From NCBI GenBank assembly GCA_021850555.1, contig JAJZLX010000066.1, forward strand, positions 1 to 16,217: a stretch of 16,217 bases of DNA, given 5' to 3'. The notes under the pieces were generated by a model. The model worked only from the letters and a program-made list of their open reading frames with translations. It was not told where the DNA came from and made no database searches. The stretch's first letter is position 1; each line of letters opens with the position of its first letter. The stretch comes from Pseudomonadota bacterium (GTDB taxonomy: Bacteria; Pseudomonadota; Gammaproteobacteria; Steroidobacterales; Steroidobacteraceae). Of the stretch, positions 1 through 7,063 are shown piece by piece. The position numbers and the translations under genes were made by a program.

Positions 1-223
<223 letters not shown>

Positions 224-396
224 ATAACCTCAAGCGGTCTGACCGTGAGAGGATGATGCAATGGAGCTGGTGACGGCCGTGAGGCTGTCGCATCATGGAT
301 GAGACTTGTGAGCGCGACAGGCGTCGAAACGAAACAACCCGGATTGGAGGCGGTCCGGGCCGGTGGCAACACCGGTCCGGTTTGTCTCAAAAAGCT
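224..396 (+). other. 23S-5S internal transcribed spacer
   Basis: This ~170-nt rrn spacer contains no tRNA that I can fold. Two palindromes are visible. ATGATGC near 253 pairs with GCATCAT near 290, which could form part of an rRNA-processing stem. CCGGTG-GCAA-CACCGG, within about 360-376, can form a tight tetraloop hairpin. The processing role is inferred from position. Confidence 0.6.
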
Positions 397-515
397 TGCC
401 TGGCGGCTATAGCGAGCGGGAACCACCCGATCCCATTCCGAACTCGGAAGTGAAAACGCTCTGCGCCGATGGTAGTGTGCCCTTCGGGCATGTGAGAGTA
501 GGTCACTGCCAGGCT
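397..515 (+). rRNA. rrf: 5S ribosomal RNA
   Basis: This is a complete 5S rRNA. The terminal helix pairs GCCTGGC (398-404) with GCCAGGC (508-514). The interior has the conserved CCCGATCCCATTCCGAACTC block, GAAGTGAAAACGC, GCCGATGGTAGTGTG and the helix IV/V segment ending GAGAGTAGG. Over the GTGAAA...GCCGATGG segment the length equals that of E. coli 5S, so the run of four A's is a substitution and not an insertion. It closes the rrn operon that begins upstream. Confidence 0.93.
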
Positions 516-525
516 TTTGGACGCG

Positions 526-561
526 AAACCCCCGGAGACCCTATGGTCTCCGGGGGTTTTT
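526..561 (+). terminator. Rho-independent terminator of the rrn operon
   Basis: The perfect stem AAACCCCCGGAGACC (526-540) and GGTCTCCGGGGGTTT (545-559) encloses the 4-nt loop CTAT and ends in a run of T (557-561). It lies 11 nt after the 5S rRNA. The strong GC stem and T tract are a textbook intrinsic terminator. Its position also argues against any protein start upstream of it for the next gene. Confidence 0.93.
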
Positions 562-657
562 GCTTTTGGCTCGAGTGCCGCGCGCAAACTGCGTACGGCG
601 CACGGCTTTGGCACGTCCCTTCGGTCACACTGCCCGCCATTTGAACAGCGGGGGCTC

Positions 658-2502
658 GTGATCGTCATCGTGTTGGGATCCGTGGCGATCATCCTGACGT
701 TTGGGCTGGGTTCGGTCTCGGCCTTGTGGCTGCGGCGTGCGTGCCGCGCCGTCGACTGTCGCGCGCATCTCGCCACGTTCATGCAGTCGCCGAATGGCAT
801 GCTGCTGGTCGATCCCGCAACGCTGCGGATCGTCGACGGCAACCCGGCTCTGGTGCGTGGCGTCGGCATTCCACTGACGGAGCTGCGCGGCACGCCTATT
901 GGAGCGATCTTCGGTACCGCGGTGGACGCCGGACCCGATTCGCTGGCGACGCAGTTGAGCGAGTCGCCCTCGCGGCTGCTGGTCGAAGCTGCTCAGCATT
1001 GCCGCAGCGGCCGGCAGCTGTATGTCGAGATCAGCGGCCATCGGCTCGAGCTCTCGGATCGGCCGCTCTTCGCCCTCAGCACGCGCGACATCACCTTGAG
1101 GCGCAAGGTGCAGGCGCAGCAGCTCGAGCGCCAACAGTACCTCAACCACCTGGCGCATCACGATCAGCTTACCGGATTGCCGAACCGGCTCTATCTCGCA
1201 GCTCATCTGCCCAGGGCGATCGAGGACACGCGGCGCATCGCGGGCACTCTTGCGGTGCTGTTTCTCGATCTGGACCGCTTCAAGCACATCAACGACCCCC
1301 GTGGCCACGACACGGGCGACAGGCTGCTGCAGGAGGTTGCGCGGCGTATCCGAGCCGCTGTGCGCGACGGCGACATGGTCGTGCGCATGGGTGGCGACGA
1401 GTTCATCGTCGTGCTGCGCAACGTGACGGCCGCCGACCAGATCAGTGAAACTGCTGCGCGCTTGGCCGAGACGCTCAACGCCCCTGTGATGATCGACGGC
1501 CGGCCGCTTGTCGCGACGGCGAGCATCGGCGTGAGCGTCTACCCGCGCGACGGGATGTCCATGGGTGAGCTGCTGCGCCAGTCCGATACCGCAATGTACC
1601 AGGCCAAGGACCGCGGCCGAAACACGTTCCAGCAGTTTACCCCCGGCATGGAGCGCAAACTCAAGGAGCGGGTGGCCATCGAAAACGGTCTGCGCAGAGC
1701 GCTCGCCGACCGGCGCCTGCACCTGCACTATCAGCCGATCGTCGATATCACGACGCGCCGCGTGGTCGCGCTCGAGGCGCTGCTGCGCTGGCGCACGCAG
1801 CACGCCTTCATTCGGCCCAGCCGCTTCATCTCCATTGCGGAGGAGACCGGCCTGATCGTGCCGATCGGGGAGTTCGTGGTGCGGCAGGCGCTCGAGGACC
1901 TGCGCCGCTGGCGGAACGCCGGCGCGGCGATCGTGCCGATCTCCCTCAACGTCTCGGCGGTGCAGCTGCAGCGCACGGATTTTCCGGCCCTGCTCGCCCG
2001 GCTGCTCGGCTGCTACGCCATCGACGCGAGCATGCTGCAGATCGAGCTGACCGAGAGCGCCATGTTCGAGCGGCACGGCCGCAAGGGCGATCCGGCACAG
2101 GATGCGATCGGGCATCTGCGCGAGCTCGGCACTCGCATCGCCATCGATGATTTCGGCACCGGCTATTCGAGCCTGTCCTATCTGAAGCGCTGGCGGGTCG
2201 ATGCGCTGAAGATCGACCGCAGCTTCATCCGCGACCTGATCACGGACATGGGGGATCTGGCCATCGTCGAGGCCATAGTCGCCATGGCCCGGCACCTGAA
2301 CATCGAAGTCATCGCGGAGGGCGTCGAAAGCTGGCAGCAGCTGGAGAAGCTGCGCGAGCTCGGGTGCGATCTGGTGCAGGGGTTCCTGCTGGCCAAGCCC
2401 ACGCCCGCCGACGCGTGCCGGCGCTTCCTTGACAGCGGGCCGCTCGAGCTGGTGGCGCAGGGCTCGTTGACCGATCCTCTCGAGGCTGTACAGTCTGCCT
2501 GA
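658..2502 (+). CDS. Membrane-anchored PAS-GGDEF-EAL cyclic-di-GMP turnover protein
   Basis: This is a predicted dual c-di-GMP enzyme: diguanylate cyclase (2 GTP to c-di-GMP) plus EAL phosphodiesterase (c-di-GMP to pGpG). From the GTG at 658 (~614 aa) it opens with one hydrophobic segment (residues ~1-25). A PAS-like sensor follows (~36-150), then a GGDEF domain with HDQLTGLPNR and an intact GGDEF at 245-249. An RDGD I-site lies five residues before it, implying product inhibition. The EAL domain has EAL at ~373-375, SLNVSA, ELTES, IDDFGTGYSS, LKIDRSFI, AEGVE and QGF, so the metal and catalytic residues look intact. The frame is open back to 517, but that start would make the protein read through the rrn terminator. 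The 658 GTG is chosen because it begins the membrane segment; its GGGGG ribosome-site candidate is rather close, so the start is uncertain. The net activity cannot be read from the sequence. Confidence 0.88.
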   Translation: MIVIVLGSVAIILTFGLGSVSALWLRRACRAVDCRAHLATFMQSPNGMLLVDPATLRIVDGNPALVRGVGIPLTELRGTPIGAIFGTAVDAGPDSLATQLSESPSRLLVEAAQHCRSGRQLYVEISGHRLELSDRPLFALSTRDITLRRKVQAQQLERQQYLNHLAHHDQLTGLPNRLYLAAHLPRAIEDTRRIAGTLAVLFLDLDRFKHINDPRGHDTGDRLLQEVARRIRAAVRDGDMVVRMGGDEFIVVLRNVTAADQISETAARLAETLNAPVMIDGRPLVATASIGVSVYPRDGMSMGELLRQSDTAMYQAKDRGRNTFQQFTPGMERKLKERVAIENGLRRALADRRLHLHYQPIVDITTRRVVALEALLRWRTQHAFIRPSRFISIAEETGLIVPIGEFVVRQALEDLRRWRNAGAAIVPISLNVSAVQLQRTDFPALLARLLGCYAIDASMLQIELTESAMFERHGRKGDPAQDAIGHLRELGTRIAIDDFGTGYSSLSYLKRWRVDALKIDRSFIRDLITDMGDLAIVEAIVAMARHLNIEVIAEGVESWQQLEKLRELGCDLVQGFLLAKPTPADACRRFLDSGPLELVAQGSLTDPLEAVQSA

Positions 2503-2569
2503 GCCGGCGGATTGCGGCATCCGGGCGCCGCGTCTCCGCGCGTCACGGGACGTGAGACAATATCCGGGC

Positions 2570-3550
2570 ATGGATACTCAACCGCCGGCACCCTCACGCT
2601 CGAGCGAGATGCACTCGACGGCGCGCCAGTGCGCCGACGCGGCGCTGATGGTGCGGCCCGCGCGGTTCGGCTACAACCCCGATACCGCTTCGACCAATGC
2701 CTTCCAGCGGCCCGACAGGTCCGGGGGCGCCGTCGCGGCGGGCCGAGCCGAGTTCGATGGCCTGGCCGCGGCGCTCGCGGGCGAGGGGGTGAGGCTGTGC
2801 ATCGTCGATGACACGCCCGACCCACCCAAGCCGGATGCGCTGTTCCCGAACAACTGGGTGAGTTTCCACGAGGACGGCACCGTGGTGCTGTATCCGCTGC
2901 AGGCGCCAAGCCGGCGCCCGGAGCGGCGGCGCGACGCCGTGGATGCGGTGATCGAGCGGCTCGGCTTTAAGGTCTCACGCGTGCTCGATCTGACCCGTCA
3001 CGAGCGCGAGGGGCGCTATCTGGAAGGGACCGGCAGCCTGGTACTCGACCATCGGCAGCGTGTCGCGTATGCGTGCCGATCCCCTCGCACCGATGAGAGC
3101 GTGATCGCCGAGTGGTCACGCGAGGTCGGCTACGAGCCAGTCATATTCGATGCTGCGGACCCCAGCGGAACGCCCATCTATCATACCAATGTGCTCATGA
3201 GCCTCGGGGAGCGGGCCGCCGTCGTGGGGCTCGAAGCGATCGCCGAGCCGGATCGCGGGCGGGTGCGCGAGCGCCTTGTAAGCAGCGGCCGGGAGCTGAT
3301 CGAGATCGGCGCGAGCGACATCGAGCGCTTTGTCGGCAACGTGCTCGAGCTCGCCACGTACGACGAGGCGCTCGGGGAATATCGGGTGCTGGTCATGTCC
3401 GCAGCCGCGCGGCATGCGCTGCCCGACACGAGCTTCGCCCGGATTGCAGCCTGCACCGACGAAGTGCTCATCGCGCCGGTGCCGACCATCGAGCGCCTGA
3501 GCGGCGGCAGCGTGCGGTGTATGCTCGCCGAGGTGTTCCTACCCGCATGA
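2570..3550 (+). CDS. ctlX: CtlX-type arginine deiminase-related hydrolase (amidinotransferase fold)
   Basis: This ~326-aa protein is of the guanidino-modifying superfamily (arginine deiminase, DDAH, amidinotransferase), of the branch annotated as citrulline-utilisation hydrolase CtlX. The superfamily uses a Cys-His-Glu/Asp centre to attack the guanidinium or ureido carbon of arginine-like substrates. Visible landmarks are NNWVSFH (94-100), EGTGS (152-156), YHTNVLMS with the likely catalytic His205, and the C-terminal GGSVRCMLAEVFLP with nucleophile Cys317. The whole catalytic set is present and the length is normal. The ATG at 2570 is chosen; a GTG at 2552 is possible, and neither has a strong ribosome site. 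The stop overlaps the start of plsY (ATGATG), so the two are probably cotranslated although no pathway link is obvious. The exact substrate is inferred from family resemblance. Confidence 0.82.
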   Translation: MDTQPPAPSRSSEMHSTARQCADAALMVRPARFGYNPDTASTNAFQRPDRSGGAVAAGRAEFDGLAAALAGEGVRLCIVDDTPDPPKPDALFPNNWVSFHEDGTVVLYPLQAPSRRPERRRDAVDAVIERLGFKVSRVLDLTRHEREGRYLEGTGSLVLDHRQRVAYACRSPRTDESVIAEWSREVGYEPVIFDAADPSGTPIYHTNVLMSLGERAAVVGLEAIAEPDRGRVRERLVSSGRELIEIGASDIERFVGNVLELATYDEALGEYRVLVMSAAARHALPDTSFARIAACTDEVLIAPVPTIERLSGGSVRCMLAEVFLPA

Positions 3551-4197
3551 TGTCCATCATCGTCAAGCCCGTTGTGGCGTATCTGCTCGGCTCCTTGGTC
3601 GGCGGACTGCTGGTCGGTCGCCTGCGCGGCGGGGTCGATATCCGGCGGATGGGCAGCGGCAACGCCGGCGGCACCAACGCGTTGCGGACCCAGGGCAAGC
3701 TGTTCGCCTTCTGGGTGCTGCTGATCGACATCGGCAAGGGGTGGCTCGCCACCGCTGTCCTTCCCGCCGCGGCGCTGCCGGGCCTCGCGGCCGGCGCCCA
3801 TGGGCGCGAGTGGCTGGTGGCCGCCTGCGGGCTTGCCGTGATTCTGGGACACCTCTATCCGCTGTGGTACGGGTTCCGCGGCGGCAAAGGGGTCGCCACC
3901 CTGATCGGCGCGGTGCTCGGTGCGGCGCCGCTGCTGCTGCTGCCGATGCTCGCGGTCTGGCTGCTGACCGTGATCCTGTCCGGTTATGTCGGGCTCGGCT
4001 CGATGCTGGGCGCCGTAACGTTCGCGCTGGGCGCGGCGATCCGGCCGGGCACGCGGGGCGCGCTGCTCGCCTTCGCCGTGCTCGCCGCGGTGCTCATCGT
4101 CTATACCCACCGTTCCAACATCGCGCGCATGTTCGCCGGCACCGAGCCGCGCGCCCGGCGGCTGTGGCTGCTCGGGACCCACACGCGCTCTTCCTGA
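3547..4197 (+). CDS. plsY: Acyl-phosphate:glycerol-3-phosphate acyltransferase PlsY
   Basis: This inner-membrane enzyme transfers an acyl group from acyl-phosphate (made by PlsX) to glycerol-3-phosphate, giving lysophosphatidic acid, the first step of phospholipid synthesis. The ~216-aa product is strongly hydrophobic with several membrane segments. All three family motifs are seen: GSGNAGGTN from residue 36 (glycerol-phosphate site), GHLYPLWYGFRGGKGVAT from residue 101, and HRSNIARMFAGTE from residue 188. Motif 1 departs from the usual GSGNPGATN at two positions (P to A, A to G). The start overlaps the ctlX stop; the second ATG at 3550 is equally possible. The stop is one base from the birA start. 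Confidence 0.93.
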   Translation: MMSIIVKPVVAYLLGSLVGGLLVGRLRGGVDIRRMGSGNAGGTNALRTQGKLFAFWVLLIDIGKGWLATAVLPAAALPGLAAGAHGREWLVAACGLAVILGHLYPLWYGFRGGKGVATLIGAVLGAAPLLLLPMLAVWLLTVILSGYVGLGSMLGAVTFALGAAIRPGTRGALLAFAVLAAVLIVYTHRSNIARMFAGTEPRARRLWLLGTHTRSS

Positions 4198-4198
4198 G

Positions 4199-5230
4199 AT
4201 GCCGACTCGACACGGCGCCCCCCGCAATCCGACGCGGCCGCGCCAGCTGCAGCCGCTCGCCGCGCAGGTGTTCGCACAGCTCGCCGACGGGCAGTTTCAT
4301 TCCGGCGAAGCGCTGGCCGAGGCGCTTGGCGTCAGCCGTGGGGCCGTCTGGAAGGCCGTGCGGACGCTGCGTGCATCCGGCACGACGGTTCACGCGGTCC
4401 CGAACCGCGGTTATCGGCTGCCTCAGGCCGGCGAGCCGCTCGACGCACAGCGGATCCTCAGTCGAGTGCCCCCGACGGCGCGCGAGGCGGTGCGTCGCGT
4501 GGAGATTCTCTGGCAGACCGATTCGACCAACAGCGTGCTGCTCTCCCGCCCCAATCCACCGTTCGGGCTGGCCGACGTTGTGCTCGCGGAGCATCAGACC
4601 GCCGGGCGCGGGCGTCGCGGGCGCGCCTGGCTGGCGCCGCCCGGCGGCGCGATCTGTCTGTCGCTCAGCTGGAGTTTCCGCGAGGTGCCACCGGATCTGG
4701 GCGCCCTCGGCCTGGCGGTCGGCGTGTGCGTGGTGCGCGCGCTGCGCGAGACGGGGCTGGAGGCGCGGTTGAAGTGGCCCAATGACATCCTGGTGGAGCG
4801 GCGCAAGCTCGGCGGCATCCTGATCGAGCTGCGGGCCGAATCTGCGGGGCCGGCGTGCGTGATCATCGGAATCGGACTCAATGCCGCCCTCGGCGAATCG
4901 GTGCTGCGCCAGATTGCAGCGCTGGGCTTGCCCGCGACTGATCTCGCGAGCGCCGGCGCCACCGTCTCGCGCAATATCGTCACTGCGGGGGTGATCGCGC
5001 AGGTGTTGCGGGGTCTGCAGGATTTCGAGCATGGCGCATTGCGGCCGTTCATCGACGAGTGGCGCGCCGCCGATGCGCTGCGCGGCGCTCAGGTGGACGT
5101 GCAGACCCCAACGGAGGCGGTACACGGCGTGGCGCGCGGCATCGATCTGCACGGAGCGCTGCTGATCGAGACGCCGCAGGGCGTGCGGCGCTTCATCTCC
5201 GGGGAGGTCACGGTGAGGGCTGCGCAGTGA
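4199..5230 (+). CDS. birA: Bifunctional biotin--[acetyl-CoA carboxylase] ligase and biotin repressor BirA
   Basis: BirA activates biotin to biotinyl-5'-AMP and attaches it to the biotin carboxyl carrier protein of acetyl-CoA carboxylase. Long forms also repress biotin genes. The 343-aa product has an N-terminal winged helix (~residues 17-75, with GEALAEALGVSRGAVWKAV and NRGYRLP), so it is the repressor-type class. The ligase core has TDSTN, the adenylate-binding loop GRGRRGR (136-142), KWPND (192-196) and RKLGGILIEL, followed by a C-terminal SH3-like part. It starts one base after the plsY stop and ends in a GTGA overlap with coaX. Pairing with coaX just ahead of a threonine tRNA is a familiar gammaproteobacterial order. 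Confidence 0.95.
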   Translation: MPTRHGAPRNPTRPRQLQPLAAQVFAQLADGQFHSGEALAEALGVSRGAVWKAVRTLRASGTTVHAVPNRGYRLPQAGEPLDAQRILSRVPPTAREAVRRVEILWQTDSTNSVLLSRPNPPFGLADVVLAEHQTAGRGRRGRAWLAPPGGAICLSLSWSFREVPPDLGALGLAVGVCVVRALRETGLEARLKWPNDILVERRKLGGILIELRAESAGPACVIIGIGLNAALGESVLRQIAALGLPATDLASAGATVSRNIVTAGVIAQVLRGLQDFEHGALRPFIDEWRAADALRGAQVDVQTPTEAVHGVARGIDLHGALLIETPQGVRRFISGEVTVRAAQ

Positions 5231-5985
5231 GCGCTCTGCTCATCGATATCGGCAATACCCGGGTCAAGTGGGCGCGCTATGACGGCTCCCGCCTGAGCCG
5301 CGCGCGCGCGGCTCATCACGCCGCCTGGTCGGCGCGTGATTTCGAGCGAATCATCGGCTCGGCACGGCGTCCCGACCGGATCCTCGTCTCGAGCGTCGCT
5401 GGCGCGAACATCAATGCCGCGCTGGAGCGGGCGGCACGGCGCGCGCATGCGGCGGCGCCCGAGTTTGCGGCGACGCGGCGGCACTGCTGCGGCGTCACTG
5501 CCGGGTATATGGAGCCGTGGAGGCTTGGAGTCGACCGCTTTCTCGCCATGATCGGCGCGCGCACGCACTTCGGCCGGCGCCCGGTCTGCGTCGTCGGCGT
5601 CGGTACGGCGATGACGATCGATCTGCTCGGTGCCGATGGCCGCCACCACGGGGGCGCGATCATCCCCGCGCCGCCGCTCATGGTCTCGAGCCTGCTCGAT
5701 GGTACCCGGGGCATCCGCCACCGTGCCCAGGGCGGCGCGAAGGGCTCGGGATCCGCGCTGTTCGGCCGCTCCACGCGCGCGGCCCTCGAGCAAGGAGCGC
5801 GGTATGCAGCTGCCGCCGCGGTCGATCGGGCGGTCGTCGAGGCCCGCACGCTGCTCGGTCGCGCCCCGCTGGTCGTACTGACGGGCGGCGGTGCTCGGGT
5901 ACTGCGGCCGCTGATTCGCAGCGCCAGCCGTGAAATACCGGATCTGGTGCTGTGGGGTCTGGCGGTGTGGGCCCGGGAAGGTTGA
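5227..5985 (+). CDS. coaX: Type III pantothenate kinase CoaX
   Basis: CoaX phosphorylates pantothenate with ATP, the first committed step of coenzyme A synthesis. Type III enzymes belong to the ASKHA fold and are not inhibited by CoA. The 252-aa product shows the N-terminal phosphate-binding motif DIGNTRVKW (7-15) and PWRLGVDRFLAM with the catalytic Asp. GTAMTIDLLGADGRHHGGAI starts at 126, and TGGGARVL at 219. The usual IxPG turn after GGAI is IIPAPP here, a mild departure. The GTG start lies inside the birA stop (GTGA), so translation is probably coupled. Confidence 0.94.
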   Translation: MSALLIDIGNTRVKWARYDGSRLSRARAAHHAAWSARDFERIIGSARRPDRILVSSVAGANINAALERAARRAHAAAPEFAATRRHCCGVTAGYMEPWRLGVDRFLAMIGARTHFGRRPVCVVGVGTAMTIDLLGADGRHHGGAIIPAPPLMVSSLLDGTRGIRHRAQGGAKGSGSALFGRSTRAALEQGARYAAAAAVDRAVVEARTLLGRAPLVVLTGGGARVLRPLIRSASREIPDLVLWGLAVWAREG

Positions 5986-5995
5986 CAATCCTACC

Positions 5996-6796
5996 GTGCG
6001 CACCACATTTTTCGTACTGCTGCTCGCGAATCTTCTGTTCCTGGCCTGGGCAGAGTGGATCGCCGTGCCGTCGTCCCAATCGGAACCGCTCGCTGGCGTA
6101 CCGCGGCTGCATCTGGTAACCGAGGATCTGGCGCCTCCCCCGCCCGGATCGGGTGCCGTGCAGGCACCGGCAGGAGCGCTGGGTAGCGCCCTGGCGGGAC
6201 AGGCCGCCGCATCGCCGGCGGTGGGACAGGCCAACGATCCAGCCCTGCAATGCCTCTCCGTGGGCCCGTTTCAGAGAAACCGCGAGGCGATGAAGGCGGC
6301 CGCGTTGCTGCGGGCAGCGCATTTTGCGCCGCAGCCGCGCACTGCAGCGGTGCAGCCTGTGCGTTGGTATTGGGTCTATGTCCCGGACATCAGCGGCAGC
6401 GCTCAAGTCCAGCGCGCGCTCAATGCACTGAATCGCGATGGCATCGGCGGGGCAGAGGCGATGCCGACGGCCGACGGCACGCCGGGCATTTCGCTCGGAC
6501 TGTTCCGCAACCAAGCGCTGGCGCAGCGTCAGCTGACACTGGCCCGGGCGAAGGGGTTCGCCGCGCAGCTCACCGGACGCCTGGTCGCGCAGCCGATCTA
6601 CTGGGTGGACCTGTGGGCTGCAGGGGGTGCTGGGACCCTGCCGATGCAGGCACTGCGCACGAAGCTCGGCCCCGTCGTGGGGACGCAGTCATGTCCACAG
6701 GGTGACACGCCGCCGCTGCCGAATAACGCCACCGGCGCAGTCGCTCCAGGCTTGCCCCTGCCGGCAGATGAGGCGACTGCGGCACCGCCGCCCTGA
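5996..6796 (+). CDS. Membrane-anchored SPOR-domain protein
   Basis: The ~266-aa protein starts with a single hydrophobic anchor (TTFFVLLLANLLFLAWAEWI, residues ~3-22), an N-in/C-out arrangement typical of SPOR proteins. A Pro/Ala-rich linker follows (~25-80). The C-terminal part contains SPOR-like repeats: CLSVGPF from ~85 with NREAMKAAALLRAAHF, and GISLGLF from ~163 with ALAQRQLTLARAKGFAAQ. SPOR domains bind denuded septal peptidoglycan, so a cell-division or cell-wall role is likely, but no specific partner can be named. The tail after ~205 is again Pro/Ala-rich. The GTG at 5996 is chosen because it begins the anchor, 10 nt after the coaX stop; the ribosome site is weak. The birA-coaX-SPOR order recurs in gammaproteobacteria. 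Confidence 0.82.
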   Translation: MRTTFFVLLLANLLFLAWAEWIAVPSSQSEPLAGVPRLHLVTEDLAPPPPGSGAVQAPAGALGSALAGQAAASPAVGQANDPALQCLSVGPFQRNREAMKAAALLRAAHFAPQPRTAAVQPVRWYWVYVPDISGSAQVQRALNALNRDGIGGAEAMPTADGTPGISLGLFRNQALAQRQLTLARAKGFAAQLTGRLVAQPIYWVDLWAAGGAGTLPMQALRTKLGPVVGTQSCPQGDTPPLPNNATGAVAPGLPLPADEATAAPPP

Positions 6797-6822
6797 TCTC
6801 CCCGCGATCTGCGAAGGCCCGG

Positions 6823-6828
6823 TACAAT
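6823..6828 (+). promoter_or_regulatory. Putative -10 element of the tRNA-Thr promoter
   Basis: TACAAT lies about 35 nt upstream of the tRNA and is followed by a GC-rich discriminator-like CGGCG, as is common at stringently controlled stable-RNA promoters. No good -35 hexamer is visible 17 nt upstream in this GC-rich DNA, so the call is tentative. Confidence 0.4.
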
Positions 6829-6862
6829 CGGCGATTCGCCTGTGTCGCACAGCGTTCACGGA

Positions 6863-6934
6863 GCCGGCTTAGCTCAGTGGTAGAGCAGCGGTTTTGTAAA
6901 CCGTTGGTCGGGGGTTCAAGTCCCTCAGCCGGCA
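6863..6934 (+). tRNA. thrU: tRNA-Thr (anticodon UGU)
   Basis: The full 72-nt cloverleaf folds by eye. The acceptor pairs GCCGGCT with AGCCGGC and the D stem GCTC with GAGC. The anticodon stem pairs GCGGT with ACCGT around loop TTTGTAA (anticodon TGT), and the T stem GGGGG pairs with CCCTC around TTCAAGT. The discriminator is A. CCA is not encoded; CA follows. In E. coli the UGU threonine tRNA is thrU, first gene of thrU-tyrU-glyT-thrT-tufB downstream of birA. Here it follows birA-coaX-SPOR but is followed by an integrase. The symbol is given by that positional analogy. Confidence 0.95.
6911..6934 (+). other. Putative attachment site (island left boundary) at the tRNA 3' end
   Basis: Tyrosine integrases of islands commonly recombine in the T-arm and acceptor 3' part of a tRNA gene, leaving the tRNA intact next to the integrase. 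Here the intact tRNA-Thr is followed at once by AT-rich DNA (from 6935) and an integrase gene 130 nt later, so the crossover probably lies in or near these bases. The matching direct repeat must be at the far end of the island, outside the window, so the exact core is unknown. Confidence 0.4.
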
Positions 6935-7032
6935 CAAAAATTTATTTTAAATATCAATATCTTAACAGATATCGACGCGCAAGCCCATTCCCGGCGCTGG
7001 CCATTTAGTGCAGACTCCGTGCAGTTTGCTAC

Positions 7033-7050
7033 TCCGCGATACACCGCGGA
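7033..7050 (+). repeat. Small perfect hairpin ahead of the integrase gene
   Basis: TCCGCG (7033-7038) and CGCGGA (7045-7050) are perfect inverted arms around the 6-nt loop ATACAC. The right arm overlaps the purine-rich GGAAGGG that is the likely ribosome site for the integrase ATG at 7064. It could be an operator or a structure that masks translation initiation; the role is inferred only from position. Confidence 0.4.
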
Positions 7051-7063
7051 AGGGCTGCACCAC

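Noticed and set aside
440..470. Suspected one-base insertion (GAAAACG) in the 5S rRNA
   Set aside because: Length comparison with E. coli 5S across GTGAAA...GCCGATGG is equal, so it is a substitution within a normal-length molecule.
517..657. N-terminal extension of the GGDEF-EAL gene starting at ATG 517
   Set aside because: It would overlap the complete rrn terminator stem-loop and encodes no recognisable domain; the membrane anchor begins at the GTG at 658.
625..2571. Long open frame on the minus strand opposite the GGDEF-EAL gene
   Set aside because: It is the antisense shadow of a GC-rich gene with clear domains; its product is Arg/Ala/Gln-rich with no motif. The same holds for the minus-strand frames opposite plsY, birA and coaX.
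5982..6010. TTGACA at the coaX stop as a -35 box for the SPOR gene
   Set aside because: The hexamer at 17-nt spacing (ACATTT) is a poor -10, and transcription would begin inside the coding region, after the GTG start.
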